Assembly (NCBI GenBank): GCA_014529385.2
Contig: CM043959.1
Location: 8,645,526 to 8,709,525, forward strand
Source: Adiantum capillus-veneris
Lineage: Eukaryota > Streptophyta > Polypodiopsida > Polypodiales > Pteridaceae
DNA: 64,000 nt
Reading direction: 5' to 3'
The position numbers and the translations under genes were made by a program. The notes beneath the pieces were generated by a model, which worked only from the letters and a program-made list of their open reading frames with translations, was not told the DNA's origin and did no database searches. This document shows, one piece after another, positions 1-11,879 of the stretch (the first letter of the stretch is position 1; each line of letters begins with the position of its first letter).

Positions 1-1130
1 AGCCTCGCGGTTTTGTGAAGAAAGGAAAAGAGGACAAAGTGTGCAGATGTAAGAAGGCTTTGTATGGGTCGAAGCTATCTTCTCATTCTTGGTATGACAA
101 AGATTACACTCATTTGGTCAAACAAGGCTTTTGTAATAACAGTCCAACAAAAAGCACATTGTATGTAAAGCGTGAGGGTGATGTACTTCTCATTGTTGTT
201 CTTTATGTAGATGATTTGTTGATCAGTAGAACAAATGAGAGACATATTGCTGAATTCAAGGCTGATTTGAATGCTGCTTTCAAGATGAAAGATTTGGGAC
301 TATTGTATCATTACTTGGGTATACAGTTTAAGCAGTGTGATGATGGTATTTCCTTGTGTCAAAAAAGTTACATAGAGACATTGCTATGTAAGTTTGGACT
401 TGAGGATTGCAAACCTATTGCCACTCTTATGGAAACAGGTTTGACGTTGAGTATACATGATGCTGGCGATCCTATTGATGTCACTCTTTAACACATTGCT
501 GTTAGATGCCTCATTTATGTATGCAGCGCAAGGCCGGATATTCAGTTTACAGTCTCACAGGTTAGCATATTTATGCATAGCCCACGGTCTAAGAATTGGT
601 AGGCTGTCAAGAGGATTTTTTGCTACCTTAGTGGAACTTTACATATTGGCTTGTTTTATCCCAAGGGGGATCATTGCCGCTAGACTTACATGCTTTTTCG
701 GACTCAGAGTGGATTGGTTGTTTTGACACACGAGTGTCCACAAGTGGTTTTTGTTTCATGCTTTGGAGTTCATGTATATCATGGTTGAGCAAGAAGAAAC
801 CTACAATGGCCACTTAGAGTTGTGAGGCTGAGTACACGACAGTCTTCACAGCTACGGTTGAGAGTGTGTATGGCTTAGACGTCTTATGGATGATTTGGGT
901 GTTGGACAGGACACTATCAACACTATCTACACTAACATTTAGAGCGCATAAGCATTTGCGAGGAACCCAGTTTTTTATGCTCTCACAAAGCACATTGAGG
1001 TTCATTACCACTATGTGAGGGAGAGGCTCTCAGTAGGAGAGATCAACTTGGCTTATGTGCCAACACAGGACAACCTTGCAGATCTTTTCAGAGAGGCTTT
1101 GTCTCATGAGAATCTCAAAGCTTTCCACAA
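1..1130 (+). pseudogene. Ty1/copia pol fragment: reverse transcriptase end and RNase H
   Basis: This is the 3' part of a copia polyprotein. The open stretch 15-491 carries the RT palm with the box YVDDLLI, preceded by KKALYGSK and followed by KMKDLGLLYHYLGIQ, all standard copia RT blocks. After the stop at 489-491 the RNase H region continues through shifts and stops. Recognisable pieces are a block like YLSGTLHIGLFY near 630-660 and HIEVHYHYVRERL followed by YVPTQDNLADLF near 990-1090, which is the usual end of copia pol. Gag, protease and integrase lie outside the window. A polypurine tract and LTR follow directly, so this is the 3' end of an inserted element. The frame breaks show it is dead. 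Confidence 0.9.
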
Positions 1131-1140
1131 AGCTTTGGGC

Positions 1141-1282
1141 TTACTCCCCTTTGTGGATTGATCATGTCGTCAGGGCATGGCACTTATCCTTTTACTCATG
1201 TGCCAGGTCTGAGGACTTACTCCCCTTTGTGGATTGATCATGTCCTGAGGGCATGGCACTTCTCCTTTTAATCGTGTGCCAG
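1141..1282. repeat. 76-bp tandem duplication after copia pol
   Basis: A unit beginning ttactcccctttgtggattg occurs at 1141 and again at 1217 with a few mismatches. It lies between the RNase H end and the polypurine tract, so it is a local duplication in the element's 3' untranslated region. Confidence 0.85.
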
Positions 1283-1304
1283 CTCTCATTCACCACATCA
1301 CTCT

Positions 1305-1314
1305 AGGGGAGATT
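1305..1314 (+). other. Polypurine tract of the copia element
   Basis: A purine-rich run (aggggagatt) directly precedes a TGTTA LTR start, the usual site for priming plus-strand DNA synthesis. Confidence 0.65.
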
Positions 1315-1543
1315 TGTTACCATATACATGTGGTAGTGATGTGTGTGAACACACTAGGAACACGGGGGCAAGTTTTCCCTCTTTAGGAGGTTTTTTCCCC
1401 CATGCATTGCATATACGAACATCACTCTAGGGCTATCTATATTTCCATTTTACACTAGGTAATACACACTTTCTATTGTGTACCTTGATCTTTCTTCGTC
1501 TTTTCCAAGCTGTGTACGTTTCCTTGCAACCCTAACTCCAACA
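1315..1543 (+). repeat. Putative 3' LTR of the copia element
   Basis: The segment starts TGTTACC after the polypurine tract and most plausibly ends at CCAACA (1538-1543), giving TG...CA termini and about 229 bp. A TATA-like stretch (tatctatatt) lies near 1432. The partner 5' LTR is outside the window, so the 3' edge is inferred. Confidence 0.6.
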
Positions 1544-3872
1544 ATGAGCTCCTACGTAGCATTATAGAAGAAGGAAGGGAAACCATCTCCGATTTGAATG
1601 GCTCTCCAATAGAGGTGCACGTCATAGAATACCAAGTTGTTGAATCCCTAAGGCTGCGAAGAGGAGGAAAACATGTGAGAGAGAAAGGGTTGCCCATAGC
1701 TATCATTTTCACCAATTGTTTGACCTCCTTTGGATCTAAAAGAAAGATGGATAGAACGGGCTTTTCAACTCTATCATCATCACTTTAATTTCACTGCTAA
1801 AAGCCCTCTCAGATAAAGAGTTTCAAATCATTCCATGACATCCACACTCATAGAGGCCTCAAAGAGATAAGCCGTGACAAAAGTAGACCACGCGTGCTAT
1901 ATTCACACCACTCTCACTCATGTAAAAAATCCAGAGAACATCACCTTCTTGGGAGCTCTAAAAGTGCTAGCAAGAATTTGTTACCATGCTATTGTCCAGG
2001 TAAAACATCTATTGCTTGCCCCAGAGAAAAATCTATGGCGCTACTCAATAGAAATAAAGAAGAAGAAGTGTAGACAAGATCTCCATTAGTGAGGACCAGA
2101 ATAAGGACTAGACTAGTAGATGTTCCTAGCCAAGAGACAACTATTGAAACAAAAGTGGTGAAAAGGAACAAGGAAGAAGAAGAGGAGATATAGGAAGACA
2201 CTCCCCTTAAAAGAAAGAAAAGAGAAAAAGGATAGAAAATGTAAAGGATGCAAAAACAACAAAACGGCCATGCTCTAGAGTAGCAGCAAAAGAACCAATA
2301 CAAAAGGACTCAAAGGGGATTTTGAGAAAAATGGAAACCATCTCCAAGAAGAGTCAAAATTCAAACCAAGCACCCAATTTTCAATGAAAAGGAAAATCCT
2401 TGGACTGGCCTAGAACATCTCTATCATAAAGACTAATGACAAGCACAAGAAGAAGTTGATACACCACCTAGGGAGGATTAACCCAAAGAACCATTCAACC
2501 CTACTGTAGATGTTCCACATTTCTCTCTCCCAAGTGTGCCACTACAGCAGGAGAACACAACACAAACACTACCAGAGGAGGCCACTCCCATTGCTAGCAA
2601 TATGGAACCAGAAATAGAAGTGCCCAAAGCAACCGTCAATCCAGCAACTTCAAAGCATATATATGTGATTGCGGCTCTTAGATGAAAGACTATACATGGC
2701 CAATGTTTGTGTCAAATCATACAAAGAAGCCATGAAACTCAAAGAAAAGGAATTGGTTGAACTATCTGCAAAGTCATTAGAAAACTTGGAATCTCTCCAA
2801 ACAAGGAATCAACAGCATGAGCAACAAGTCACAAAGCCCACCTTAGCTCTACAAAAATCTATTTCAACAATCGACATGCTACAAATTCAACTAAACATTG
2901 TAAATAATCACTTGGCACAATAAAAATCCAGGTGCCAAGAGCAAACTACATTGTTAAACCATCTCAAGGACAACCGTACAAGAACCACACTAGACGACAC
3001 AAATCAAGCATACAAAGCAAGGGAACAAAAAGATAAAAACCTTGAGATGGAGTTGAAGTTAGAGGACATGCAGAGAAGAGAGATCTCTATCAGGTTTATG
3101 CAATGGGAGGAGAGATCCCAATAGGAAATAGGCCAACTAAAAGAAGAATTTAGCAAAGCACATGCAATAGCCACTACACAAGTTACCACACCAGAGGAAG
3201 GACATGAAAATTTATCAATGCAAGATTGAGATACCTTACAGTTTATGGATTTTGATTGGCACATCCCAAATGAATCGAGATCTGACTGAATTGACACCCC
3301 AGGTATCTGATCTTAAATACAAATGTGTCAACTGATATCAAACAAGATCCAATGCAATGCCCGGTACCAAGAGTCTAAAGTTTGCAGCAACACTCTCTCA
3401 ACCTACAAAAGTTCCCTACTTGGCTCAACTACCCAAGGTTTCCACCCCCTTCAAATAACCAACCCAAAGAGGACTACATGGTGGAAACACTGTCCTCAAC
3501 CATTCAACTGTTTTGTGGAGTTTTTTATTTAGCATGCATCATACGGGTAGAGATTGCAAAAATTCTCTTAACTTGTTTGTAGACTTATCATCGTGCAGAA
3601 CAAACAAATGCAGCATGGATGTCCTTTCTTGAAGACGCCAATGACTTATACTATGACTTGTTAGGTCAGCCCTCCAAAGAAGTGATTCATGGATTTTATG
3701 CTAGGGTGATGTTCTTACCATCCTACTACATGAAAACGTTTGAAGAAGCATTCTACACAGGTTTCTTCACTTCTTGGTCCAAGATATTTGGCCCCATCAT
3801 CACCAATCTATGGGCCAGATTTGTTAGTTACTCTGCAATTGAGAAAAGAAATAAAGTAACCATGCATTTAAC
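1544..3872 (+). pseudogene. Decayed ORF of unknown family with coiled-coil middle
   Basis: Several open pieces on the plus strand read as one decayed protein. A first piece (1594-1788) contains REKGLPIAIIFTN. A highly charged Lys/Glu stretch follows to about 2350, then a Pro/Thr/Glu-rich part near 2490-2650. A heptad-like coiled coil lies at 2669-3290, broken by stops, and a globular C-terminal part at 3382-3872 includes LEDANDLYYDLLGQPSKEV. The last part is interrupted at 3872 by an LTR element. Without the insert the frame continues for a few codons and stops at 6645-6647. I do not recognise the family. The layout (short globular, charged, coiled coil, globular) resembles transposon-encoded gag-like or accessory proteins, but that is inference. 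Confidence 0.5.
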
Positions 3873-4014
3873 TGTTGAGAGAGAAGGAGAGAGCACAGAA
3901 GTAGAACCCCAAAGTGTGTAGAATACACACATGAGATGATGTATATATAGAGGAGACCTGGGTGCCATATATAGAGAAGCCATATATTGAGTAGCTTCAC
4001 ATTTAATCTCAACA
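3873..4014 (-). repeat. 3' LTR of the non-autonomous element
   Basis: It starts TGTTGAGA and ends CTCAACA on the plus strand. On the minus strand a G-rich polypurine tract (gagcggggg, 4015-4023) immediately precedes it, as expected for a 3' LTR. Confidence 0.9.
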
Positions 4015-4669
4015 CCCCCGCTCAAATAAGGGTCCCTAACTGTGGATGAAAAAACCCTTCGGGGATCAAGGGAAAAACCCACAGCTCTATATACACCCAC
4101 CGTTATATTATAAAAATCATTGAATATACAAATGTTTACGAGGAGCTACATCACTCCTTTTACAATGAATGTTTTATGAGGAATTACATTACTCCTATCA
4201 AATACAATAATGAATACAAAGGTTCAATAAAGAGGTGTAAAAGCTATCGATTAGCTTGTAATCAAAAGTGTCTCCGTGAATCTGCTGTGTAGCTTGTCAT
4301 CAATATCGCATCACCAAACATGTCTTCATGTTGTCATCAATATGGCATCACAAAACATATCTTCATAAATCTTTTATTGTCACCAAGTTTGTCTTCATAA
4401 AATCAATTCTTTGATCAATCCTACATAGATCATAGACTCCAAAAAAAAACATGTCATGAAAATTATTAGCATCGTTAATGAAATAATTACGTTCACAATG
4501 CCATAAGAGATGGTTCGCGACGCCACTCTTTTGACAACATATATACGCACGACAACATATGGTACATAAAGTATAAACGTAAAAGTACAAAATGTGTGAT
4601 TACGTGATACAAATGATATGTGTATATACTACATAAAACAACATTTATCAATGTAGTGATCAATGAATA

Positions 4670-5130
4670 CCATCAAAGTATTAACAAAATATCATCATTA
4701 TGTCAATAAAAATGAATAAATGATCATGGTATCAACGAAAAGCATCATGATATCACCGAGAATAATCATTGTATCAACGAAACAACATCATGGCATCACC
4801 GAGAATAACCATGGTATCAACGAAATATCATCATGGCATCACCGAGAATAACCATGGTATCAACGAAACAACATCATGGTATCACCGAGAATAACCATGG
4901 TATCAACAAAACATCATCATGGTATCAATAAAAATCACCATGGAATCAACGAAATATCATCATGGAATCACCGAGAATAACCATGGTATCAACGAAATAT
5001 CATCATGGCACCACCGAGAATAACCATGGTATCAATGACATATCATCATGGTATCAACGAAAATCACCATGACCAAAGTATTAACAAAACATCATCATGG
5101 TACCATCAAAATCACTATGGTATCAATGAG
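4670..5130. repeat. Degenerate ~43-bp tandem repeats
   Basis: The words atcatgg.atcaccgagaa and accatggtatcaacgaaa alternate about ten times with period near 43 bp. They lie inside the non-autonomous LTR element and have no coding signature. Confidence 0.8.
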
Positions 5131-5399
5131 AAATTATCAATAAAACGATGTAAACTATATCTCTAAAAGAATAATTATACGAGAATCAATGAACGAGTAT
5201 ATCATATAACAAAAGATCATGTACCAACAGTAGCTCGATAGAATTTGGACGATCATCAACGGCTCGACTGAATCGGAACGATGTGTAACTGGCTTCTGCA
5301 GCAAAGTTACGTCAGTAACAAATATATGATTGATGAAGAAAAATATAATTGAGAAGTTTTCAATTATGAGAAAAATCAAAAGCAAAAAGTAAAATTTTG

Positions 5400-6470
5400 A
5401 TTTTCAAACATATTCGCAGTCCGAACGATAACCCAAAATCGGTGCATAATTTAGAGAAACTTTCTTCTGCAAAGTTATAGACCACATCGATTGAGATCCC
5501 CATCGTGGGTAGTTTCTTCTGCAAAGTTGTAGAACACATCGATTCCGGTCTCTCACGCGGGTAGTTTCTGCAAAATCGTTTTCAATAAGCAGAAAAATAA
5601 AAAATAAAAAACGGAAATTGCTTTTTAGGTATGTACGCAGTTCACAAACAATAACTCAAAATCGGTGCAGAATTTGAGAACACTTCCTTTTGCAAATTTA
5701 TAGACCACATCGATTCCGATCTCCCTCGCGGGTAGTTTTTGCAAAATCGTTTTCAATAAGCAGAAAAATCAAAAACAAAAAGCAAAAATTGCTTTTTAGG
5801 TATGTACGCAGTCCGCGAACGATAACTCAAAATCGGTGCAGAATTTGAAAACACTTCCTTCTGCAAAGTTGTAGACCACATCGATTCGGGTCTCTCAAGT
5901 GGGTAGTTTCTGCAAAATCGTTTTTAATTAGCAGAAAAATGAAAAACAAAAAGCGGAAGTTGCTTTTCAGGTATGTACGCAGTCCGCGAACGATAACTCA
6001 AAATTGGTGCAGAATTTGAAAAAACTTCCTTTGCAAAGTTGTAGACCACATCGATTCCGGTCTCTCAAGCGGGTAGTTTCTGCAAAAGCGTTTCTAATTA
6101 GCAGAAAAATCAAAAACAAAACGCGGAAGCTGTTTTTCAGGTATGTACGCAGTCCGCGAACGATAACTCAAAATGGGTAAAGAATTTGAAGAAACTTCCT
6201 TCTGCAAAGTTGTAGACCACATCGAGTTCGATCCCTCAGTTGGGTAGTTTCTGCAAAATCGTTTCCAATTAGCAGAAAAATCAAAAACAAAACGCGGAAG
6301 CTGTTTTTCAGGTATGTACGCAGCCTGTGAACGATAACTCAAAATCGGTGCAGAATTTGAAGAAACTTCCTTCTGCAAAGTTGTAGACCACATCGATTCC
6401 GATCCCCTCGCGAGTAGTTTCTGCAAAATCGATTTTGATCAGGAGAAAAATCAAAAACAAAAACGTACTG
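5400..6470. repeat. 171-bp tandem repeats, about six copies
   Basis: Units marked by aggtatgtacgcag start at 5627, 5798, 5969, 6139 and 6310 (spacing 171, 171, 170, 171), with a more diverged copy from about 5400. Each holds the words ataactcaaaatcggtgcag and gtagaccacatcgatt. On the minus strand two units read open together (6094-6426) as a 57-residue repeat. Confidence 0.9.
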
Positions 6471-6481
6471 CTCTGATACCA
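6470..6481 (-). other. Primer binding site, initiator-Met tRNA type
   Basis: The minus strand reads TGGTATCAGAGC directly next to the LTR. This is the standard complement of the plant initiator methionine tRNA 3' end used by copia elements. Confidence 0.9.
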
Positions 6482-6623
6482 TGTTGAGAGAGAAGGAGAG
6501 AGCACAGAAGTAGAACCCCAAAGTGTGTAGAATACACACATGAGATGATGTATATATAGAGGGGACCTGGGTGCCATATATAGAGAAGCCATATATTGAG
6601 TAGCTTCACATATAAGCTCAACA
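6482..6623 (-). repeat. 5' LTR of the non-autonomous element
   Basis: On the minus strand it starts TGTTGAGC and ends CTCAACA. A TATA-like tatatata segment lies near 6550. It differs from the 3873-4014 copy at three bases. Confidence 0.9.
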
Positions 6624-6678
6624 TTAACATCAATTGAAGATAAATAACTACGCCTCAGATGCCAAGAAGGTCATGAGT

Positions 6679-6711
6679 TGGGGGGGGAAGGGGGGGGGGG
6701 GGGGGGGGGGG
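6679..6711. repeat. Long G homopolymer tract
   Basis: An almost pure G run interrupted once by AA. It lies in the 6624-7043 gap, which otherwise shows no gene; the first part is the continuation of the decayed host ORF. Confidence 0.9.
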
Positions 6712-7056
6712 CTTCACTTACTAATTATGTGACTATCACATGAGTGCAGCAGAAGGGATTATTTATTTTCAATTTTTCTCACATTTTCACATATAGAAGG
6801 GTACCAAAAAATGAAATTGGAAAAAGAATTTACAAATTTAATAGTAATAGGGTGTTATTTTATTTGTCAAAAAATCATAGATAAGAAGTTTTAAAAATAG
6901 TTTCTGAATGCACAGAATATACAAAATCTATACATAGTGACCCCCCAAACTCTTCAGCAGCAACAGCAGGCACAAAGGAGAGCGGCAAGGAAGCCGACCA
7001 CTACTTGGTACCCTAAGTAGCTCGGTTGTGAAGGATACAGACAAGGAGGGGGGGAA

Positions 7057-7486
7057 TGTTAGTTGCTCAAATACCAAGAGATAAAGAAAGAGCATCAAAA
7101 GCAGTGCAACTCATTTTTTAAAGACAATTGAATGTACTAAATCCCTTTATATCACTGGAAAATCCTATAAAGTTTAAAGTGCCGTTGTAATAATATTGAT
7201 TGTCAATGTGTCTAAAGGGTTGAGGGCCTCCAATTTTGTAATCGTATGTAGTTTCTAAGCTTTGTATTGAGCCCAAATAGCTAGAAGTCCATTATTTGAA
7301 CCTTGGCTTAGGTATAAAAGCCAGCCGTTGTAATCAAAAACCTAAGTTTGGATAATGAAAGTAAGTGTTTGCTGCAAAAGCTCAATGTGAGTCTACTATT
7401 TCTTTGAATCTTCCTTTTCTTACGGTGCTACACTGCTATTCCAAGCATACCAATGGATCTTCAGGTGAAATCTCTTCCATTTAACA
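7057..7486 (+). repeat. Putative solo or 3' gypsy-type LTR
   Basis: A purine tract (acaaggagggggggaa, 7041-7056) precedes TGTTAG, and a plausible end is TTAACA at 7481-7486. A TATA box (ggtataaaag) sits at 7311-7320. No second copy is visible in the window, so the boundaries rest on the tract, the TG..CA termini and the promoter only. Confidence 0.5.
7313..7319 (+). promoter_or_regulatory. TATA box in the putative LTR
   Basis: TATAAAA within ggtataaaagcc, about 255 bp into the putative LTR, which fits a U3 promoter position. Confidence 0.45.
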
Positions 7487-9655
7487 TAAGTTCCTGATGA
7501 AAGTGCAATTTTCGTCGTGTTTTCTACCTGATTTTAACCCCTATGCACCATACACGCATCAAAACTGGTTTTTGACCTTAGGAATCGGTAGAGCACGTCT
7601 AGAGGAAGGTGTGGAGTGCTTCGGAGTCCAAAGTTGACTGACCTAAAATAGGCTCTTTATCTTAGGCGCAATTTGTTTAGAGTGTCAAAAATGACATCTA
7701 AGTACACGGGAGCATTAAGGCTATTCTACTCATGTTAGGCATAAAGTTTAGTTGCATTCAAAGACTCATAGCTATACCAAATCATCAAAACAAGCTTGCG
7801 GTAAGGAAAGTAGCCTTTGATGTATGACACACATTTGAGAGTGAAATAGGTAGGAATGGCTTAGACTTGGATTTTCTTAGAGATTAACTATCTTTTGTCG
7901 CCTCCATGCACTAGTGGGGTCAGCTACGTTCCATGGATTGACAATTTTTATGTATGTGGTTCTCGCTTTGCTAGCATTGATATGGTGAGGCTTGGCAGCC
8001 AATCAACTGTTGCATTTTTAAAATATGTACTATATATTTTTATTTATTTTATTTATACTTGTTTTCCTCAAAACCCTTGAAAAGGTGCAAGTGGACATTG
8101 CATGGCAACTGTGAATCAGCTACAACTGAATGGGTTTCTCATGTTGAGAATCTAGGTCGATCAGTCTAAGACTTTTTGGGCTAGTTAGCATTGAGTATTG
8201 ATTTGTATGGAAGCATGTGTGATCGAAATGGGATTTTGGCCACTCAGCAAGTCACTTACAACTTTATAAGTTGGTGGGAACTAGATAATCAACTCAAAAG
8301 AGGCAAACTAGACACCCTCGGAGTCCACTATGTAAAATTTGCATATAGCACGTGCTAACAAGAGGTATTTAAATAATCTCTTACATGTATATTTTCAAGT
8401 TTATATGTATCCCTTATGTATGAATTTCTATAAAAAAAACTAGCCCTGATGTATGAAAATTTTTACTTTCTCAATTAAAAGTCCCTTTATATAAGTACAT
8501 TTTTTTGCAATTGTACATAATTTTAAATCCCTTATTTTGTTTGCACGGGTTATCTTACATATTTTCTAGTTGACACCCCAAGACTAGACACATGGTAGTA
8601 GGGAAGCAACTTTCAACACACACTTCCAAAGGCTCTCATCCCAAGAGGGGGACACCAAAATTTGGAGTGGAGGCTGAAATTTATTCGTAAGTGACCTAAA
8701 ATGTGTGTGAGTAGTGGGTGCAGGTTCAAGGCTTTAATGAAAATCTTGCCTTCTTCTTTGTCTCATGTAGCGTGATTATTTACTCTTGTGCATCTCTCTC
8801 TCCCCTTTGCACATATGGTAATGTCCTAATAGTTGACTATGTAAAGCTCTAAGGGTTTTATGCGTGTCTTCCAAGGCAAGAGCCTTTTGAACGGGTATCA
8901 AATTAGCTAATTGTTAATCCCACACATGTACGTATAATTCCGTTGCAAAGAATTGCAAAATGGCAGAGTTTTCTCATGTGAAAACCCATTTAGATCATAG
9001 GGGACTGTCCTATTGCATGTGGGAGACCTCAAGACATGCATAGACATGTTTGCTCCGCTTAAAAAAATCCAAAACAAAGATATACAACCTGCTATGTTTT
9101 TCTGTAGGTTTGGGGTTTCACACCTAAACTATAAATTAGCACCATGGGCGCCTTGAGAAGGCCTTGGGATGTGTATGCATGGTTTGGGCACCTAGTAGTA
9201 ACAAAGCAAGGATTTACAAATTGGTGAAATTTTGTTACAACTTACTATCACTAGAAAGCTTATAAATTGCATGGGAATTTGTCATAGACATGTGCTTTTG
9301 ACCTATAAGGGTTTTGGCATCGTTATGTTGCCAAAATTGGGTCGAAAACCTGCAATTTCAGTCCTTGCCAAGTTTGGACAGCTTTTTTATACTTTGCTCT
9401 CCCTGTCCGGATCATATGTTCTTATTGAATAAAGAAATACCAAAGGGGATGCTAGTCTTTGGGGACTACAGGGTGTCGGTTTTCATGTGCTAGATTCCTA
9501 TGTGCTCCCTTTTCTTCTCAGTGCTCTATGTAAATCTAGCAAGTAATTAAAATAGTACCACCTCTACTATGTACATGTCGGTTATATGGTTATATCAATG
9601 GGATAGTCACTTTTTCTTCAAAAGGTGGATCTTGGATTTTTGTGGGTGAAAGAAA
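7487..9655. other. No recognisable gene
   Basis: AT-rich sequence with short spurious open stretches. I find no transposon motif, splice-linked exon or repeat array here. Confidence 0.6.
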
Positions 9656-9659
9656 TACA

Positions 9660-11818
9660 TAGCTTATCGTTATGGCAGAGAAGAGAGACCAGATATTGAA
9701 GAGGGATCTTCCTCACATCGCACATAGAAAGTTCCTTCAACTCTTCAAGAAGAGGATAGGTTGTTAATAGCTCAATTATGTAGCCGCATGGAAATGTAAC
9801 AGTAGTTGGAAAAAATACACAAGGATGAAAGATTTCTTACAAGCTCCTACACAAGAATTTCAGGCTCCAACAAAGGGTTTTCATGCTTTAACACAAGGCA
9901 TGACTGAGTCATTGCAGGAAAATGAGATTTCCAATGCACAAAGGTATTATGAAGCTTGAGGGAAAGCCCACGTGATTGAGCAATCAACGATGTCCATTGA
10001 TTACAAGAACTTTTCTTTACCTGGACATGATCTGTTTGTGAATGCTCAAGGGAGTAATGACAAGGCTATGTGTCAAGATCCTTTTGTTACCTACTTCATA
10101 CCCTCATTATTTTGGAGGTGGTTTAGTGTTTCAAGATATGTCTAGACCTTCCACAGGTTATATGCCATGGAATAAGGTCAATGAAATCAGGCATGTAAGG
10201 GTGCCGATGGTCAATTTAAAATGCCTAGAACACAATTTCGTATGATTGTTTTTGTTAGTCATATGCCTAAAATATAGATATCACAAGTAAAATAGGTGAT
10301 GCAAGTGAAGGAATGAAAAACCTTGGAGCACCACTTTTGTGGGTACCTGTTTATGAAAATTTGATTCCTTTCAGCCAACCTAAGGATTACAAGGAAGATA
10401 GGTAGGGATTAAATTTTGAAACTTCTAGAGGAACTGATGATCAACAGTGGCTACCACTTTCTTGAATAAGATTGTGCTATAATGATGGACCGCATTGTTA
10501 AATCAGGGTCAAGCCCCTACAATGTGGGTCCAATTCAAACAATTTTTTGCAATTGAATGGATTACAAACACTTTGAAAGTGGATTTGATGAAAGAATGGC
10601 ATGCGTTGAATGCTAAACAGTGTGCAAGTCTTGAAGAGTATGATAAACAATTTTGGCCCGCATTGTTGCCAGTAGCCTCCTTTATAGGTTTGTGCCATTT
10701 TCAGAACAAATTGAGAAGTAATGTTGTATATTTTCCTAAGAAAATCAAGGACTACTACACAAAGACTGGTATCATGATTATGGCGCAATTGGCTGAGAAT
10801 GCAAGAGTGGACAACAATTTGTGAGAGGGAGATTCTGATGGATTTAATTGCAACAAGTGAGGTTCCTACGACAAATAGATACATCAAAGTCTTATGTGCC
10901 TCCCACAAATAAATCCTCCACTCATGAAGCTAACATGTCCAAGAAGCAGACTAAATCTTCTTTTGGGCGAGAGAGACGAAGACATGATAATTTGTGAAGA
11001 GGAGAGACATTTTGCGAATTCATTCCCATAAAAGAATTCACTAGATAAGGATGTCAAGTGCGAGAATAAACGAAAGAAGCCAAAGCCTTATACAGAACTT
11101 GTCCCACATTTAGTTGGTGACCAACCAAACTTAGATACACATAGTGGTTTGGTTAGTGACCAACCAAACTTAGATACACAATATTGGTTTTCTTTGATCT
11201 AAGATCTCGTGCAAATTTTATATCACTAGATCGACATCAAAGTTGGACATTTTTTGTTGTAGAGGAGATGGGTATGATAGGTGACACAGGTCTGGCATGC
11301 CCACGTCATTCATAGCCCGTTACTCCCATTTTGGGGAAACCTTTTTTACACATTCAGAGCTATGTTGATGAGGAAGAGTTTTATATTATTCCACTTGAGG
11401 GTTTTAATGTGTTATTGGGTATCCTATGGTGTTGCAAATTTCATGATATGGTGGATACTTACAGCAAAAATATTACACTTGTACATAGAGGAAAGACTCA
11501 TGTCCTTGATGTAAAGCTTAAAGACAAAAAGTTAAAATTGTTTTTGCTTTTACTATTTCATTTGTAGTAAAGAATCATATTTCTACATACTTGATCTTTG
11601 CAAAAGAAGTACCTGAAGTTGTATCTAGTTTGTCTACCTTAGAGAAAGATAGGTCCACTTTTCTGAGTGGTTTCAATGATTGTTTTTTGGACTCTTTACC
11701 AAGGGAGCTACCTCTTGATAAACCTAAGGATCATACCATAGATTTTGTGCCAAGTTCTAGTCCACCAAATAGGCCACCGTACAGGGTTAGTTTACCCCAG
11801 CAAAAAGAGATGTGTTAG
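9660..11818 (+). pseudogene. Ty3/gypsy gag-protease-RT start, decayed
   Basis: The piece 10495-10824 matches the gag capsid region of plant gypsy elements: WVQFKQFF, EWHALNAKQCASLEEYDKQF, then a block ending KIKDYYTKT and MAQLAENA. Upstream, 9660-10490 is a decayed gag N-terminus with no long frame. The protease end is seen at 11330-11510 (LHIQSYVDEEEFYIIPLEGF then VLLGI), equivalent to the blocks in the minus-strand gypsy copies at 25.8 and 36.0 kb. The start of RT follows at 11591-11818 (SSPPNRPPYRVSLPQQ) and is then cut off. Stops and shifts separate the pieces. No LTR can be assigned. Confidence 0.8.
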
Positions 11819-11879
11819 GTGAATGAGCTTATCCCCTTGCTATATACTAAATGGATTAATAAAATGGACAAAGTAAAGA

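Larger units (their letters stand above)
3873..6623 (-). mobile_element. Complete non-autonomous LTR retroelement, 2751 bp
   Basis: Two 142-bp direct repeats (3873-4014 and 6482-6623) differ at 3 positions and are flanked by TTAAC on both sides (3868-3872 and 6624-6628). A primer site matching initiator-Met tRNA abuts the right repeat on the minus strand, so transcription runs right to left. The interior has no gag or pol; it holds a block of ~43-bp repeats and a block of 171-bp repeats. The copia-type primer site and short LTRs suggest a derivative of a copia element mobilised in trans. LTR identity near 98% indicates a fairly recent insertion. It disrupts the decayed ORF of 1544-3872. Confidence 0.92.

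Noticed and set aside
3824-4100. Matching frames with those near 6308-6633
   Set aside because: They are translations of the 142-bp LTR copies of the non-autonomous element.
4670-6470. CRISPR-like repeat arrays
   Set aside because: The repeats are head-to-tail without unique spacers of constant length, lie inside an LTR element, and the genome is eukaryotic.
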